64,000 bases of DNA from Aplidium turbinatum (taxonomy: Eukaryota > Chordata > Ascidiacea > Aplousobranchia > Polyclinidae): assembly GCA_918807975.1 (NCBI GenBank), contig OU964919.1, positions 16,510,001 to 16,574,000 of the forward strand, read 5' to 3'. A program made the position numbers and the translations under genes. Shown one piece after another: positions 34,657 through 45,776 of the stretch (positions are counted from its first letter, which is position 1; the number at the start of each line of letters is the position of its first letter). A model generated the notes under the pieces. That model searched no databases. It saw only the letters and a list, made by a program, of their open reading frames with translations, and was not told the origin of the DNA.

Positions 34657-34854
34657 GAAGCCTGCTGGTTTTGTTGGCTCTTTCTTTCCACAAAGATAAA
34701 AGTTAAACTGACTGGAAAAGCGATGGTCGAATAAATTTGTGGCTAGAATACGGTGCGATACTGATGAGCCCAGCCTCATGGGCGAAACATGTGTCTATCG
34801 CTGTCAATTCTTGCAAAAAAAACAATTCTTGCTACAATTCGGCTGCCAAGAAAC
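34657..34854 (+). mobile_element. 198-bp hammerhead-bearing retroelement insertion
   Basis: Bounded by perfect 15-bp direct repeats AGATTAATCTATTGT (34642-34656, 34855-34869), the length and imprecision typical of a retroposed insertion. It has no coding capacity and contains a hammerhead core at 34755-34801. Likely a truncated Penelope-like or retrozyme-like copy. Confidence 0.7.
34755..34801 (+). ncRNA. Hammerhead ribozyme, minimal type I
   Basis: Helix I GCGATA (34755-34760) pairs fully with TATCGC (34796-34801). The core CTGATGA is followed by helix II GCCC/GGGC with an 8-nt loop, GAAA (34784-34787), a 2-bp helix III with loop ATGT, and the cleavage triplet GTC ending at 34795. All conserved core bases are present. 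Outer bases GAAT (34746-34749) and ATTC (34807-34810) can extend helix I across an internal loop. A very short helix III is typical of hammerheads in Penelope-like elements, which may work best as dimers. Confidence 0.85.
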
Positions 34855-34870
34855 AGATTAATCTATTGTT

Positions 34871-34903
34871 GAGGTGTTCTTTCAGGCGCCTGAAGAACAC
34901 CTC
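34871..34903. repeat. Near-perfect hairpin GAGGTGTTCTT...
   Basis: GAGGTGTTCTT and AAGAACACCTC flank a short GGCGCC-containing centre, with one extra base in the left arm. Confidence 0.6.
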
Positions 34904-35172
34904 AGCTCAGATAAAAGTTCAGTCTTTGATCATCAGCAACAGTGGCTCGCTGACTTTGAATTTACAATCATTGCCAGAGAAAACGTCGCCGTACAATTAC
35001 GCTTCAAAGAGGCCATTTCGATAAGCAGACAGAATCCAAAAATCAACAACTGTGCGGAAAGGGAAGAACTACGACACCTGATATATTATTATCATTCAAC
35101 TGATTCAACAAAAATTCATAGCAATAATGCCCAACAACACAGAAACCCAACAACCAGAGGGCGTCTTCAAAT

Positions 35173-35903
35173 GTAGCAAACCACAAAGTTGCCAGATGGT
35201 ATTTTTTAATTGTATTTTTTGATTAACTTCTTGGCGTTTTATTTATCGGGTGCATGTTTTTCTAAAACCCTTTTGAACATGTTATTTGCTTAGTGTTGAT
35301 GTTATATTATTATCAATAAACAGATATCAAAATCTCTGCTTTGGAGGTTATGGTTAGTTTTGATATAAATACGTTTAAAGCAATCCCTTTCGATCAACAT
35401 TTGTGAGATATTGAAAGTTAATATTAACGCAATATTTGGTAGTCAGACATTCGGGAATCAGTAGCCTACTCAATCCCTTAGAGTAGACCATGGTTGGGTG
35501 AGTTCACTAGTCACTGGTTCTCTAAAAACCGAGCTGCAGACGATAAATAAAACTTAACTTTTGCAGGCGACCGTAGTTCCTACCCTGGGCTATGCCATGT
35601 GACACACAACGAAGAAGTTCCTAGGACAAGTTTTTGTGTATGTTTAGAAAGTAGCCTAATCGATATTTTGTGAACGAAACTGATTTTTCCAAGTTTTGGT
35701 CATTTTAAGTGTGTTAAAATACCCATATGCTTTGGCTCCTTTTTGGGATATTTGCAAAAAAAAAATTGGTTTGTTGTTGGGATTGGCTTGAAGCGTGTTT
35801 TGACTGGGTAATTTTGATAAATAAAACGCCAAGAAATTAATAAAAAATGCAATTAAAAAAAATACCATCTGGCAACTTTGTGGTTTGCGAGGTTTGCTAC
35901 ATT
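35173..35903. mobile_element. Non-autonomous element with about 75-bp inverted ends
   Basis: TGTAGCAAACCACAAAGTTG at the left and its near complement at the right, extending through CAGATGGTATTTTTT and CTTGGCGTTTTATTTA. The CAAAGTTGCCAGATGG word relates it to the hAT ends at 36324 and 58398. Confidence 0.7.
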
Positions 35904-36674
35904 TAAAGACAGCCCAGCCAGCAGCCTCAATCCAAACAAAAAAGTTGCATTAAAGAACGACTCACTGACTTCAACACCATTCGTAACAACACATGACTAG
36001 GGAACTGTGTGCGAAAGCTTGTGCAATTCGCTATTACCACTGCGAACTGGCAGCATCAGGCTAAGACAGGTCTTCAAAATCTACATTGAAGTAAGCAAGG
36101 ATCATGCTGCTAAAAACGAAACTCAATCAATTGCATAATCTGGTAAGTTCGTAAATGGTTTTATACACTGTTTTCAACTTTTGAATCCTGTCCTGCTTTT
36201 CTGCAAAAATCATGAACCTGCCCTGATCCTGCCAATTAATTATTATCAATAAATCGTGAACACTGAACATCTTTATTTCTGAAGTCTGAATAAGCCACAA
36301 GTTCACAACTGACAACTCACAGGCAGGGTTGCCAGATTGATAAAACAAAAAAGGCCAAATGCATCCCCAAAAAAGGCCAAATTATAGAAAATAAGGCCAA
36401 ACCTGAGGTTTTATTCTTTTTGTTGAAATCAGTGGTGTTTTTGCACTTACTTTCAACAACAAATTATATAATACTTACCCAGTTTCTATTGTTTTACATG
36501 TTATCTGTTAAAGAAGAATCGCTTAGTAAAATTCCTGAAAAAATGCAATCCATAAAATACAAACAGATAGGCATGGAAACAATTACAATACAACTGAAAT
36601 ATGCATACAACATTAGGCTAAGCATCATCCTGTAGACTAAAAAGCCATTAACGTCCACTAGTGAGACCCTGGTG

Positions 36675-37377
36675 CAGTGCCGGTCTTAGGGTTTTTCGGG
36701 CCCTGTGCGGAATATGCTTTTGCGGGCCCAATGACAATAATCCAATTCAGTGGCGTAGCTAGGTACTTTGAAAGGGGAGGGGCGGCGGTGGCGGCGTGAT
36801 CGCCAAAGATGACAACCAGCGGCGGGGGGTCTGGGGGGCCTCCCCCAAAAAATTTTGAAAAATTACTTTGAATTTGGGACATTCTGAGAGCATGTTCAAC
36901 AAAAATTTAGGTATGAATATTACTGTGAAATGGTGCTGTCCGGTGGCATAGCAAAAAGATAAGATCATGCTTTCTTTGGCATTTTTCGGAAATAAAGCTA
37001 TGTCTCTACAGTATGTTGAGTCTGGATGCAACCTATTTCGTCCCCTGAAGTCGTGTAACAAAATTAAATTTCGACTTAATTCGTCCCCTAAAAAGATCGA
37101 GAAATTTTGAAATGTTTGCGGCAACTCCGATCAGCGATTTCGGCTATGTCGTTTTTTTTTCTCGATCTTTTCAGGGTACGAAATATTCAGGCGACGAAAT
37201 AGGTTGAATTCGTTGAGTCTCTATGTTTTCTTGTTGCGAATTCCTTTGCTGAATTCACTTGTTGAATTTTTCCTTTGAAAATGACAAAATTACTGCATTT
37301 TCTGAGTAAATTGCGGGCCCCCTAATTTGCGGGCCCTGTGCGATCGCACGGTTTGCACATCCCAAAGACCGGCACTG
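36675..37377. mobile_element. Nested hAT-like element, CAGTGCCGGTC ends
   Basis: Ends CAGTGCCGGTCTT and AAGACCGGCACTG are exact complements. CCTGGTG is duplicated (36668-36674, 37378-37384). GCGGGCCC words occur near both ends. A further transposon-like start (CAGTGGCGTAGCTAGG at 36749) and the 37024-37211 MITE lie inside. Confidence 0.8.
37024..37211. mobile_element. 188-bp MITE with 9-bp duplication
   Basis: GTTGAGTCT on both sides (37015-37023, 37212-37220). Sub-terminal CAACCTATTTCGTC and GACGAAATAGGTTG are exact complements. Related sequence at 8000-8030 (AAACATAGAGATTTAGCTTT) shows the joined flanks. Confidence 0.85.
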
Positions 37378-37619
37378 CCTGGTGACTAGTGAGAAGGAGT
37401 TAATATTGGCAAATATGAAATAGTATACAATATTTATACCCAATACAATTACTTGTAGGCTACATTTAACACCCAACACTGCAAAATCAGAGAAATCAAT
37501 TGCATTTATGTCCAACATCCTTGCACAATGAACACTCCTTACTATTATAGGAATGCTAGCGCCTCTGCCATTTCGTTACTGCTAGTTTCACCATAAACAA
37601 TATCAGATGTGAAACGCCT

Positions 37620-37920
37620 TATCATTATGGCACTGGCAGTCTGGCATCAAAGTTTGTGCAACATTTTCCATTCAGCAGCATGTCCATTTGTATTCGCAAA
37701 ATCGTTTCCAAAAGCTCAGTCTGCATTTTGTTTTGTGTTTTTTTTTCACTGCAGTAAGTAATAAAAAATCCTCTCTACTACTGCATTACTGACAGGGATG
37801 CAGAGACATGTTAAAGCATAGCTAGCAAGGCCTTTGAAATGGGCATGATGTAAAACGCTACACCAAAACTTTTCACTGTTGCTAGGAATAACCAAAAGAA
37901 CTATGAAAACCAAAAGAAAA
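37620..37920 (-). pseudogene. hAT transposase C-terminal remnant
   Basis: Minus strand encodes N-S-E-K-F-W, A-S-Y-A-L-T-C-L, I-P-V-S-N-A-V-V-E-R-I-F and, after a frame change, K-M-Q-T-E-L-L-E-T-I-L-R-I. This matches the hAT dimerisation region with S-N-A-x-V-E-R. It belongs to the element around it. Confidence 0.7.
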
Positions 37921-38399
37921 AAAGGCCAAACAAATGCCAATCGGGAAACTAAAAAAGGCCAAAAAAAGGCCAAGCGGCCAAACAAAAATTGTCCAGCCAA
38001 ACACTTTTCAAAAAGGCCAAATTTCTGACATTTGGCCGTAAAAAGGCCAATCTGGCAACCCTGCTCACAGGCTGAGAGTGAGACAAGCAAGGTAAAAAAG
38101 TAGTGTTGCCAAATACCAACGAACTTATTTTTGATAAAACTGTTTGGTTCTTTTTTTTAATAATTTTCAGCTGAAATCGTGGTGGTCTTTAAAAATTACG
38201 CAAAAATAAAAACCTTCATCATTTTTTAAGTTTGAAAGATTAAGATTGCTTTTTGTGTTTAATTTACTTTTCCAGTGGTAATTTTTTCCTAAATTGCTTA
38301 AAATTTTTCTTAAATTGGATAGAATTTTTTTCTGGCAGTACTGTTGGCAATAAAGCAATACAGTACTGTACTTCAAAACTCGCGGGTTGACAGACGTCA

Positions 38400-40174
38400 G
38401 CACTCAGCAGCAAGGATGCCAGAGCTTGGTTTTTCCACCTAGATCTGGGTTTTTTTGACCACATCTGGGTTTTAAGTTTTTTTATTTCAAATTTAGGTAA
38501 ATCTAGGTTTTTTTGGTTTTCAACTTTGTACAGAGCTTGCACGGTATTATGGCATTGGGATTTTCGATAAATGGTCCACACTGCAATACAAAAATGATAA
38601 GGTACCGGTAATGTTTTTTGCATCAGCTACTGCAGTCAGTGAGGTACCGTACAGGATGCTGAAGAAATGACCCAACTTTATGAAAATGTGGATGACTAAA
38701 AATTGGAGTAGTACAACTATTTGTGCTACTGAACATTTATTTATTGTGAATTTGAGTTATTTTTTTCAACATTATGTTCAAATAAAAAAGGCTAAGCAGA
38801 GTTTATTGCTAAGAACCAAGTTATCGTAGTTGTACACCAAACCGTAAGCACTAAGCAGGCATGATGATTCTCCTACCGCAGTCTACAACTCACACATTCT
38901 ACAACTAACGCAATCTACAACTAACGCAGTCCACAACTCACACGATTAGCCGCAGTCTACAACTCACACAGCAAAAAGTTTAGTTCAAAAGTCAAAACTA
39001 ACTTTAATGGCTAGCCTATACACTCATACATCTAGTCAGTTTTAGAAATTTTGGTTAAACACACACTAAACCTTGCTAGCTAGACGCTTTACCATAAAGG
39101 TAATTTTAAACCAAAATCTTTGCTGTGAGCTCATATAGGCCTACTAAGCCCTTGTTTTTGTATAGGCTATAGTTATATTACATATATATTAACTACCATA
39201 CCAACATAAGCATGTATATTGTATAATTATATATACGTGTTACTATTTGTAGCTTTCTGAGGCTTCTGTGTAAGGATTTAAAATGGTGCTGAAAGCACAT
39301 GCAGGTTATTTTTACCGCTTTACTACATATTTTCTGGACCTGGGTTTTTTTTGCCTCATCTGGGTTTTTTTAAGCACACAATCTAAGTTTATTGGAAATT
39401 TGTCGCTGGCATCCCTGCTCAGCAGTGGTGCCACGGCTTGTGTTTTAGCACAAGATCTTGTTTTTTTACTTTTGATCTTGTGCTCTTGTGCTTTCCGATC
39501 GATTTTTGGCTAAATCTTGTGTTTTTTAATCAAAGTCAAATTAATCGTTGCAACCATGGTTTGAGTTGGTAGAGAATTAAGGACTAGCACTAAAAGGTTT
39601 TGGTAATTACGGTAAGGTTTCTGGTACCGTACTTAGGCATATTGACCAATTTTACACATTGAGTTATCAAGCCTGACAAGATTAGCTAAAAATTTGATCT
39701 GAAGAGAGTACATACGGTATGTGCTCGTCGCCAGACTCGGAGGTTGTGTTGCTAGATAACAAGAGCAGCAAAACGAGTAGCCTACATCAGCATCAAATAA
39801 TGACAATCATTCACCAAGTCCCAAAACAAAGAAGTGGTATAAACACTTAAACAGCCTATTAATCGTCAATGGTTGAATTAGGTTGAATGATACTACTTTT
39901 AAAAGTTTGATACAAGAAGACAAAACTGATTGATATGTAGCCTTTGTAAGATTTGTGATATAAATTAAATACCACGAATTGAAAGAGATCAATGATTTAG
40001 TAAGCATGTACGGTATCTTCTCCAAATTGTTGATTTCAGAGTCATGTTGTTCTTCAAATTGGCGCAAAATGGGTCTTAATGGTTCAATTTCGCAATCTTG
40101 TGCTTTTGTGTCCAAATCTTGTGCTTTTTTTTCTTAAATCTTGTGCTTTTTCCAAATTTGCTGTGGCAGCATTG
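38400..40174. mobile_element. hAT-type element split near its left end
   Basis: GACGTCA lies at 38393-38399 and 40175-40181. Left-end sequence (GTGGTGCCACGGC at 39425) and right end (GCTGTGGCAGCATTG) are inverted. AAATCTTGTGC words recur near both ends. An element at 38411-39417 lies almost at its left tip. Confidence 0.6.
38411..39417. mobile_element. 1-kb hAT-type element with perfect 8-bp duplication
   Basis: CTCAGCAG on both sides (38403-38410, 39418-39425). Ends CAAGGATGCCAG and CTGGCATCCCTG. ATCTGGGTTTTTT words recur near both ends. No coding capacity recognised. Confidence 0.83.
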
Positions 40175-40199
40175 GACGTCAAGTTTTTACTTTCCATGA

Positions 40200-40789
40200 A
40201 AAAGTGCAAGGATTGTGGAAAGTTTAAACCAAGACACTGACTTTAGATTTTCCTGTTTGATTGTTATTGTTTGTTATGGATACACAAAATAATTTGGTCA
40301 ATGTTTGGCAAATATGAGTCTAGGCCTACTTTGAATCTGCTCGATGAATCAAGTGATGTGCCTTCAGATCCACCTTCGCTATCCAAGCATACTTTTCTTC
40401 TCTTCTTTCTTAAAACTTCTTCAATATAATGATGACAGACACTACTCTATCATTTTCTTCGAATTCATGAAGTTGGGATCTTAATGTTTGAACAAAGTCA
40501 TGTAGACCCTGAAGTAAATTTGTTGCCTTATTCAAAGTAATTCTGCTATCCTGCAGCGCCCGACTAGTTTTATGAAACCGTTCCATTATGCACGACCATA
40601 ACTCAATTAAAATAACGCAAGGTCTCGCGCCCCCTTGGAAATTAGCTGACGCCCCCCTGGGGAGGCGTACCCCTTGGTTAAGAACCACTGGTTTACACAG
40701 TTAGCATTCGTTCTATGATTTTCGTCCTTTATTCTTTCGATCCTGATACTAAGCATGTCAGTTGCTCTTAAGTTAGTATGTTGTTTTCG
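40200..40789. other. No gene; orphan transposon end
   Basis: CCCCTTGGTTAAGAACCACTG at about 40670 resembles the right end of hAT elements such as 52148-56479, but no left partner was found. Confidence 0.45.
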
Positions 40790-41045
40790 GTTGGACTATT
40801 TTGGTTGGTTGGGTTTGAATCTTTATCCTCGGACTGACAAAGCCTTGATTGGATATTCCTGGTAGTTTCGCATACTTGTAGAGGATGCCGGTTACCGAGA
40901 TTGGCAGAGTGAAGTTTTCCGATTGTTGCCGGGGAATTATTCCATTCACTAGATGCCGCTGAATGGAGAGCAGTCGATAACGTGTGTTGCTCCAGCTCAC
41001 AGTCCGAGAGTCGAACTTGCGCCGCGTGATCTTGTGCCGGGCGCA
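40790..41045 (-). repeat. tRNA-headed SINE, longer copy
   Basis: Read on the minus strand: GCGCCCGGCACAAGATCACG, then B-box-like AAGTTCGACTCTCGG, then the body shared with 15567-15705. The A-box end is cut off. The open frame 40768-41046 is only the SINE body. Confidence 0.72.
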
Positions 41046-42399
41046 TGATTTTTTGGTGTGCCTGGGGCTGCAGCCCCCGCCTTAACCCAGCCCCAAGCCT
41101 ATATAGCCCTTGTAATATTTTGTTTGGTTTGTGTCAATGTTGTTATTGTCCTTTTTATCTGATGCAAGTAAAGACATAGGCTAATAATATAGCCTAACCC
41201 CAAACATTTGCAGCTCGTCCATAAGAACTGCAGCCAGTAGCATTTACATGGGGGGGTGATTGTTTCCCCTAATTACAAATAATCATGAGCCCCAAATGAC
41301 CATTTGTCCTACTAGTATCCCTATATTTTCTGACTAATCACCTGCTTACTTTCGTTTCTGCTGCAGAAAAAAAGTAAGTGTGGTTGGGCCATCGATTCTT
41401 AACCGGGGTTCGATAAGTGTTCTGAAATTTATATATTCAACACAAACACTTGACCAAACCATAACACTAAAAGTCTTACGGCTTGCTTGCAATGGACACT
41501 TTTGCATAAAACCTAGGAAAAGTCTGTAAAGGTACAGGTTTAATAGGCCGCTGTTTTGCGGTAACAGATCCAACTTAGGCCATTTTATCCAAAATGCTAC
41601 CAGTTAGCCTAAGTGCATTCTGACATTTCGATTAAAAACTTTTAGTTCATCTATCGACCGGTAAACCAAGCTAAGTTATCAGTAAAAACCTAGGTGTCGC
41701 TCAAATAAACTTAATTTTGTGTTTGGTGATCAGGTAGTCTATCGTAGAAGACCAATAATTTTGCACATCTTAACAAATAAATGCAATTGGTTCATTAATT
41801 TTTCAACTTAAGCTTGGGTAATGTCGTGGGGATTCAGCATCCCTATAAATGTTAAAAACCGCTGGAGTAGGCGTAGGCCTAGTCCTACCATACAATTAAC
41901 GTAGCCTTAAAGGCTATATTTTCTTTCAAAACATCATTTATGAAAATTTTATGTGCACAGGTCTACATATTTTTCACGCTATTTTGCTATAAATGTATGA
42001 AAACGTACATCCATAACGTGAAAACGTTAACGTTACATCGACGCTTCGTAAAAAGTTTATTATAACACATGTAACACATAAACAAATCGAACTCTGTTAA
42101 ACAGGTCACAGCTTTATTTCGGAGAAACACTCAGCAAGGACAGTTCACTCAATAGGCTACGCTACACGAAATGCCTTTGGAACAGCTAGGCCTACTACTT
42201 CATGTCTTGTTTCCAACATTAATGCTTTGTCAATAACAAGCTCACTGCAAATAAAGGAACAGCATATTGAAAATGGAGCACATAGGTTCCAACAAAGGGA
42301 AGGGTAAAAACTATCTTTGCAATAAATACATCAACACGACTCGCACATTTGAAGTTCCTGAGTTGATGTGAACCAGACTAAGAGACAGAAATTATGAAC
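41046..42399. other. No gene seen
   Basis: AT-rich intergenic sequence. Open frame 41346-41573 has no recognised domain. Confidence 0.45.
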
Positions 42400-42407
42400 C
42401 TATAGGC

Positions 42408-43358
42408 CAAGGGTGGGAAACGTGCGGCCCAAACATGCGGCCTTTTTTCTTTGGCATTTCATCTTCTTCCAGCTATTTTTCTCCAAATAAGGCTATTTAA
42501 ATTAAGGTTATTTTCATCTCGATTTACACAATTTCGAAGCTTAAAGCCATACCAAATGAAATTTTCAATCGGGAATTAAGCATTAAAATGCGTAAACTGA
42601 ACATTCAAAAATACATTTCCAAAAAAATTACGAAATAAATTTGTTTTTCATGGCACTGGCAAGGCCCAAAGTTCAATGTTTTATTATTATTTTTTTTTTC
42701 AAAATGACCAAAAAGTGGAAACACTGCTCGAGAATACGTCACTATCGACAGCAATAACAAAAGCCACGTTACCACATCTGATGTTTTGAGCAAACTGTCT
42801 GATGTTTTGATGTACATGGCCTACAGTTAAATCGCCGGCAGTAACAACTATTGCTCGATCAGCTGATTGCTAGTCTATAGTGACATAGACTGTACAGTCG
42901 CTCGCTTCGCTGCTCACGCCCATTCCCGTTTTGAAAGCTCTGACAAAAGCACGCACGGAATGCTGATCAGGCCGCAATGGGGCAAAATTTTATTGAAAAT
43001 CGTTTTATGGTAGCATGTTAAACACAAAGAACGTGTACAATCGCCAAGTCAAGTTTTTCTTTTAGTATCCCTTTAAGAAGATATGACCGTCATGAAGATA
43101 ATGACCGATATGACCATCATAAGGTGATATGACCGTCTTTTCATTCCCATGTAGCCTACCTGTGAAATAAGTTTTGTGCTTGTAGAAATCCAGCTTGAAT
43201 TGAATTGACTGCAGGAGGATGGCATCCTTGTACAAAATTTCAATAAGATAAACTCCATTGCTGAAATTGATGAATTAGTGCTTATTTGATGTGCGGCCCT
43301 CCTGTAAGCATTATATTTTTCTATCTGGCCCTTGTGTTAAAAAGGTTTCCCACCCCTG
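42408..43358. mobile_element. hAT-type MITE with perfect 8-bp duplication
   Basis: CTATAGGC on both sides (42400-42407, 43359-43366). Ends CAAGGGTGGGAAAC and GTTTCCCACCCCTG. GTGCGGCCC words occur near both ends. Hosts the TTAA MITE 42541-43076. Confidence 0.85.
42541..43076. mobile_element. TTAA-flanked MITE, copy 2
   Basis: Same family and orientation as 17759-18344, aligning from GGGAATTAAGCATTAAAATG to TAGTATCCCTTTAA. The left tip has diverged (TTAAAGCCATACC). Confidence 0.8.
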
Positions 43359-43366
43359 CTATAGGC

Positions 43367-44400
43367 AATAAGTCAGGGGATACCTATTCGTTTGCAATAA
43401 GTCAAAATTGCATCAGATGGTGTCATTTAAACAACGATGTTGTGAAAAAAATGTACAAACACTGCTTGCTCTGCATACTGGTAACACACTTCGTAAGCTT
43501 ATTGACCAAAAGGGAAGTTAATAATGCGCTTGGATCATTGATGTTACCGACCGTTTGCGTAAACTGTCACCAGGAACAGCATAGCGCTGCTTTGTGATTT
43601 GTTTGCTATTGCAATGTCGCTAATTAGGTCTACTATCGATAGCATGTTTTGGGATATCGACTTTCTACAATCAACAGGCAATGTTGATAGAGATCAGCTT
43701 ATGAGAAAGATTTATCTCTCAATTTCGGAAGCACCAAAAAACTACAATAGTCTTGTTCTCCATACTTCGCAGTTCATCTTTTCCCACTAGCAATCAGACT
43801 CTGAAAAACATGAACAAGAATATGCTGTATAAAGTATCGATGATAATTGCAAAAATTTACAAAAAATTTACATTTTCATTTTTATAAGCTGTTTATTTAA
43901 CGTGACATCGTACATTGTGAAACTGGGACAGCACTCCACATTGCTTTCACAAAGAAAGTTGTTTGTAACATGTGAGTTGTATTTTTTTTTCTCTTTGTAG
44001 AAATAAATGAGAATTTCGAGGGGCGCTTACAGCTCAGGAAACAACATTGGACGCACTCCTGGGTCAAAATCATTTTTGTTTAATGAGCAAATAATTATGT
44101 TTACAATTTTGCATTGACATTATCAAAAAGACTTCTCTATTTCAGTGGGAAAAGACACTGTTCAAAACAAATTTTAGTTTGAAATAAACGTGGTCGAAAA
44201 ATATCACGATTTTGTTTTTTAAAAAATTGGATTTTTTTTATTTAAATCAGATTTCTTTAAAAAAACAGATTTTTATTGTCTATTTAGGGTGGGGGGGGGA
44301 GTCATTTTAGCGATCAGTTTAGTTTCGACCCATTAATTACTACCTAAATTAATTACCCGTTAGCACGACTATGTTTTTTAATCGTTTAGTTTCCTACATT
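43367..44400. other. No gene seen
   Basis: Open frames 43286-43597 and 43599-43790 give no recognised domain. 44280 has a short G-run. Confidence 0.45.
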
Positions 44401-44409
44401 TAATCATGA

Positions 44410-44710
44410 GTCCCTTACAAGTCAGCAGTTGTGAACTGAGCAAGCGACAACTGAGCAAGTGACAACTGAGCTAGCAACATGTCAGCAAGTGGCTGAAATT
44501 AGTGAAAGTGGCTGAAGTGATGAAACTAAGTAAGTAACAATTGAGCAATCCACAATTTGGCATGTCACAAGTCAGCAAACTTAGTTTAGCAAGCGATGAC
44601 CAAGCTAGTACGACGTGAGCACGTAAATCACATTTGCTGACTTGGCAGTAGCTGAAATGTAATTGCTGAATTGGAGCACTTGCTGAGTTGTCGCATGCTA
44701 AGTGGTCCGA
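44410..44710. repeat. Degenerate array of GACAACTGAGCAAGT words
   Basis: CAACTGAGCAAG, CAACTGAGCTAG, AACAATTGAGCAA and similar words are repeated on the plus strand, and inverted forms (TTGCTGAGTTGTCGC) appear at about 44690. No reading frame. Confidence 0.6.
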
Positions 44711-44854
44711 CGACCTTTAATCATTGGGATTAAGGTCAGAACTCATCCCATCAGACTTACAGCTAAACTCAAGATATTTTCTTATTCTTTAGCAGTTAGC
44801 ACACATCCCTTCGTCATTTGCTAATTAGATACATACAATGTAATATTTCAACAA

Positions 44855-45245
44855 AAATGGCAGAAAAGATTAATGCTTTTGAAATGTGGTGCTTCCGTAG
44901 AATGCAACGCATTTCATGGCTGGCAAAGAAAACAAATAAAGAAATTCTACACCAAGTGAACCAAACCAGAACTCTGTTAAAAAGTATGAAAACCAGACAA
45001 TATGATATAAATTTCTCGGCCATGTAGTAAGAAAGCAAAAACTGGAGCATCTCTCTTTAACTGGTAAAATTTTTGGAAAGCGGGCACCTGGCAGACAAAG
45101 ACAAACACATCTGGAACAATTTAACGACAAAACAGAAACAATCATTCATGCAATATATAATAGGAACATTTGGTCTAATTATTCATCTGAGGCCGTCGAT
45201 GCCTGGTTCAGGCAAGGCAATTGAAGAAGAAGAATGTAATAATAG
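44855..45245 (+). pseudogene. LINE 3' end (region after the reverse transcriptase)
   Basis: Encodes K-I-N-A-F-E-M-W-C-F-R-R-M, I-S-W, T-N-K-E-I-L and, after a frame change near 45015, F-L-G-H-V-V-R-K, L-T-G-K-I-F-G-K-R-A-P-G-R-Q-R. This is the post-RT region common to non-LTR retrotransposons. 5'-truncated and broken. It lies about 160 bp from the gene A stop codon. Confidence 0.8.
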
Positions 45246-45400
45246 ACCTTTTGTAACAAAATTTTAATAGTAGCCTACTGAGTGTAATACCGATCAATAT
45301 ACCTATTAAAACAATTTGTGTCTGTTGCGGTAAATTACGCAAGCATGACAGTGACAAGAGAATGTCATATTTCAATTATTATAATTCGTTCAGATAGTTT

Positions 45401-45776
45401 TTAAGCATACCTGTTCTCTTCTGGGTTAGTCGAATCAACGTTTTCTGGAGTTTCTGGGTTACTTGCATCAACAGTTGCTGGAGTTTCTGGGCTAGTTGCA
45501 TCAACGGTTGCTGGAGTTTCTGGGCTAGTTGCATCAACGGTTGCTGGAGTTTCTGGGTTAGTTGAATCAACGATTCCTGGAGTTTCTGGGTTAGTTGATA
45601 AAACATTTCCTGGAGTTTCTGGGATAGTTGATTCAACGTTCCCTATGGTTTCAAAGTAAGTTGACTCAACGAAGGTAGCTTGCCGTGGCGATTGACTCAA
45701 GCCTATCGCATCTTGTGGTTGCGCCAGCAATGCTTTTTGTTGTTGCTGTTTTTCTTTGTATGCCTTTATTTTTCTC
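45401..45776 (-). CDS. Gene A exon 8: cytoplasmic tail with 11-residue repeats
   Basis: Acceptor GCTTTTAG before 45776. The tail opens with a basic, glutamine-rich stretch (K-A-Y-K-E-K-Q-Q-Q-Q). About eight units of the pattern V-(D/E)-(S/A)-T-(N/S)-P-E-T-P-x-x follow. The first unit differs and contains Y-F-E-T-I. The reading frame ends at TAA (45403-45401), eight bases after an AG|GTATGC that could be a donor. Spliced there, the exon would be 366 nt and symmetric in phase 2, like a cassette. Confidence 0.8.

Larger units (their letters stand above)
34370..36105. repeat. Region bounded by inverted copies of an interspersed repeat
   Basis: 34370-34630 resembles 3195-3430 in the same orientation, and 35910-36100 is the reverse complement (AGCCTGATGC, ACACAGTTCCCTAG, CATGTGCTATGA). 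This suggests an interspersed family, or an element whose ends they are. Confidence 0.6.
36324..38063. mobile_element. hAT element with perfect 8-bp duplication
   Basis: CTCACAGG on both sides (36316-36323, 38064-38071). Ends CAGGGTTGCCAGATT and AATCTGGCAACCCTG. Sub-terminal AAAAGGCCAAA words repeat near both ends. Contains a minus-strand transposase remnant (37920-37620) and a nested element at 36675-37377. Confidence 0.87.

Noticed and set aside
40768-41046. Protein-coding gene on the minus strand
   Set aside because: The open frame follows the body of a SINE and has no domain.
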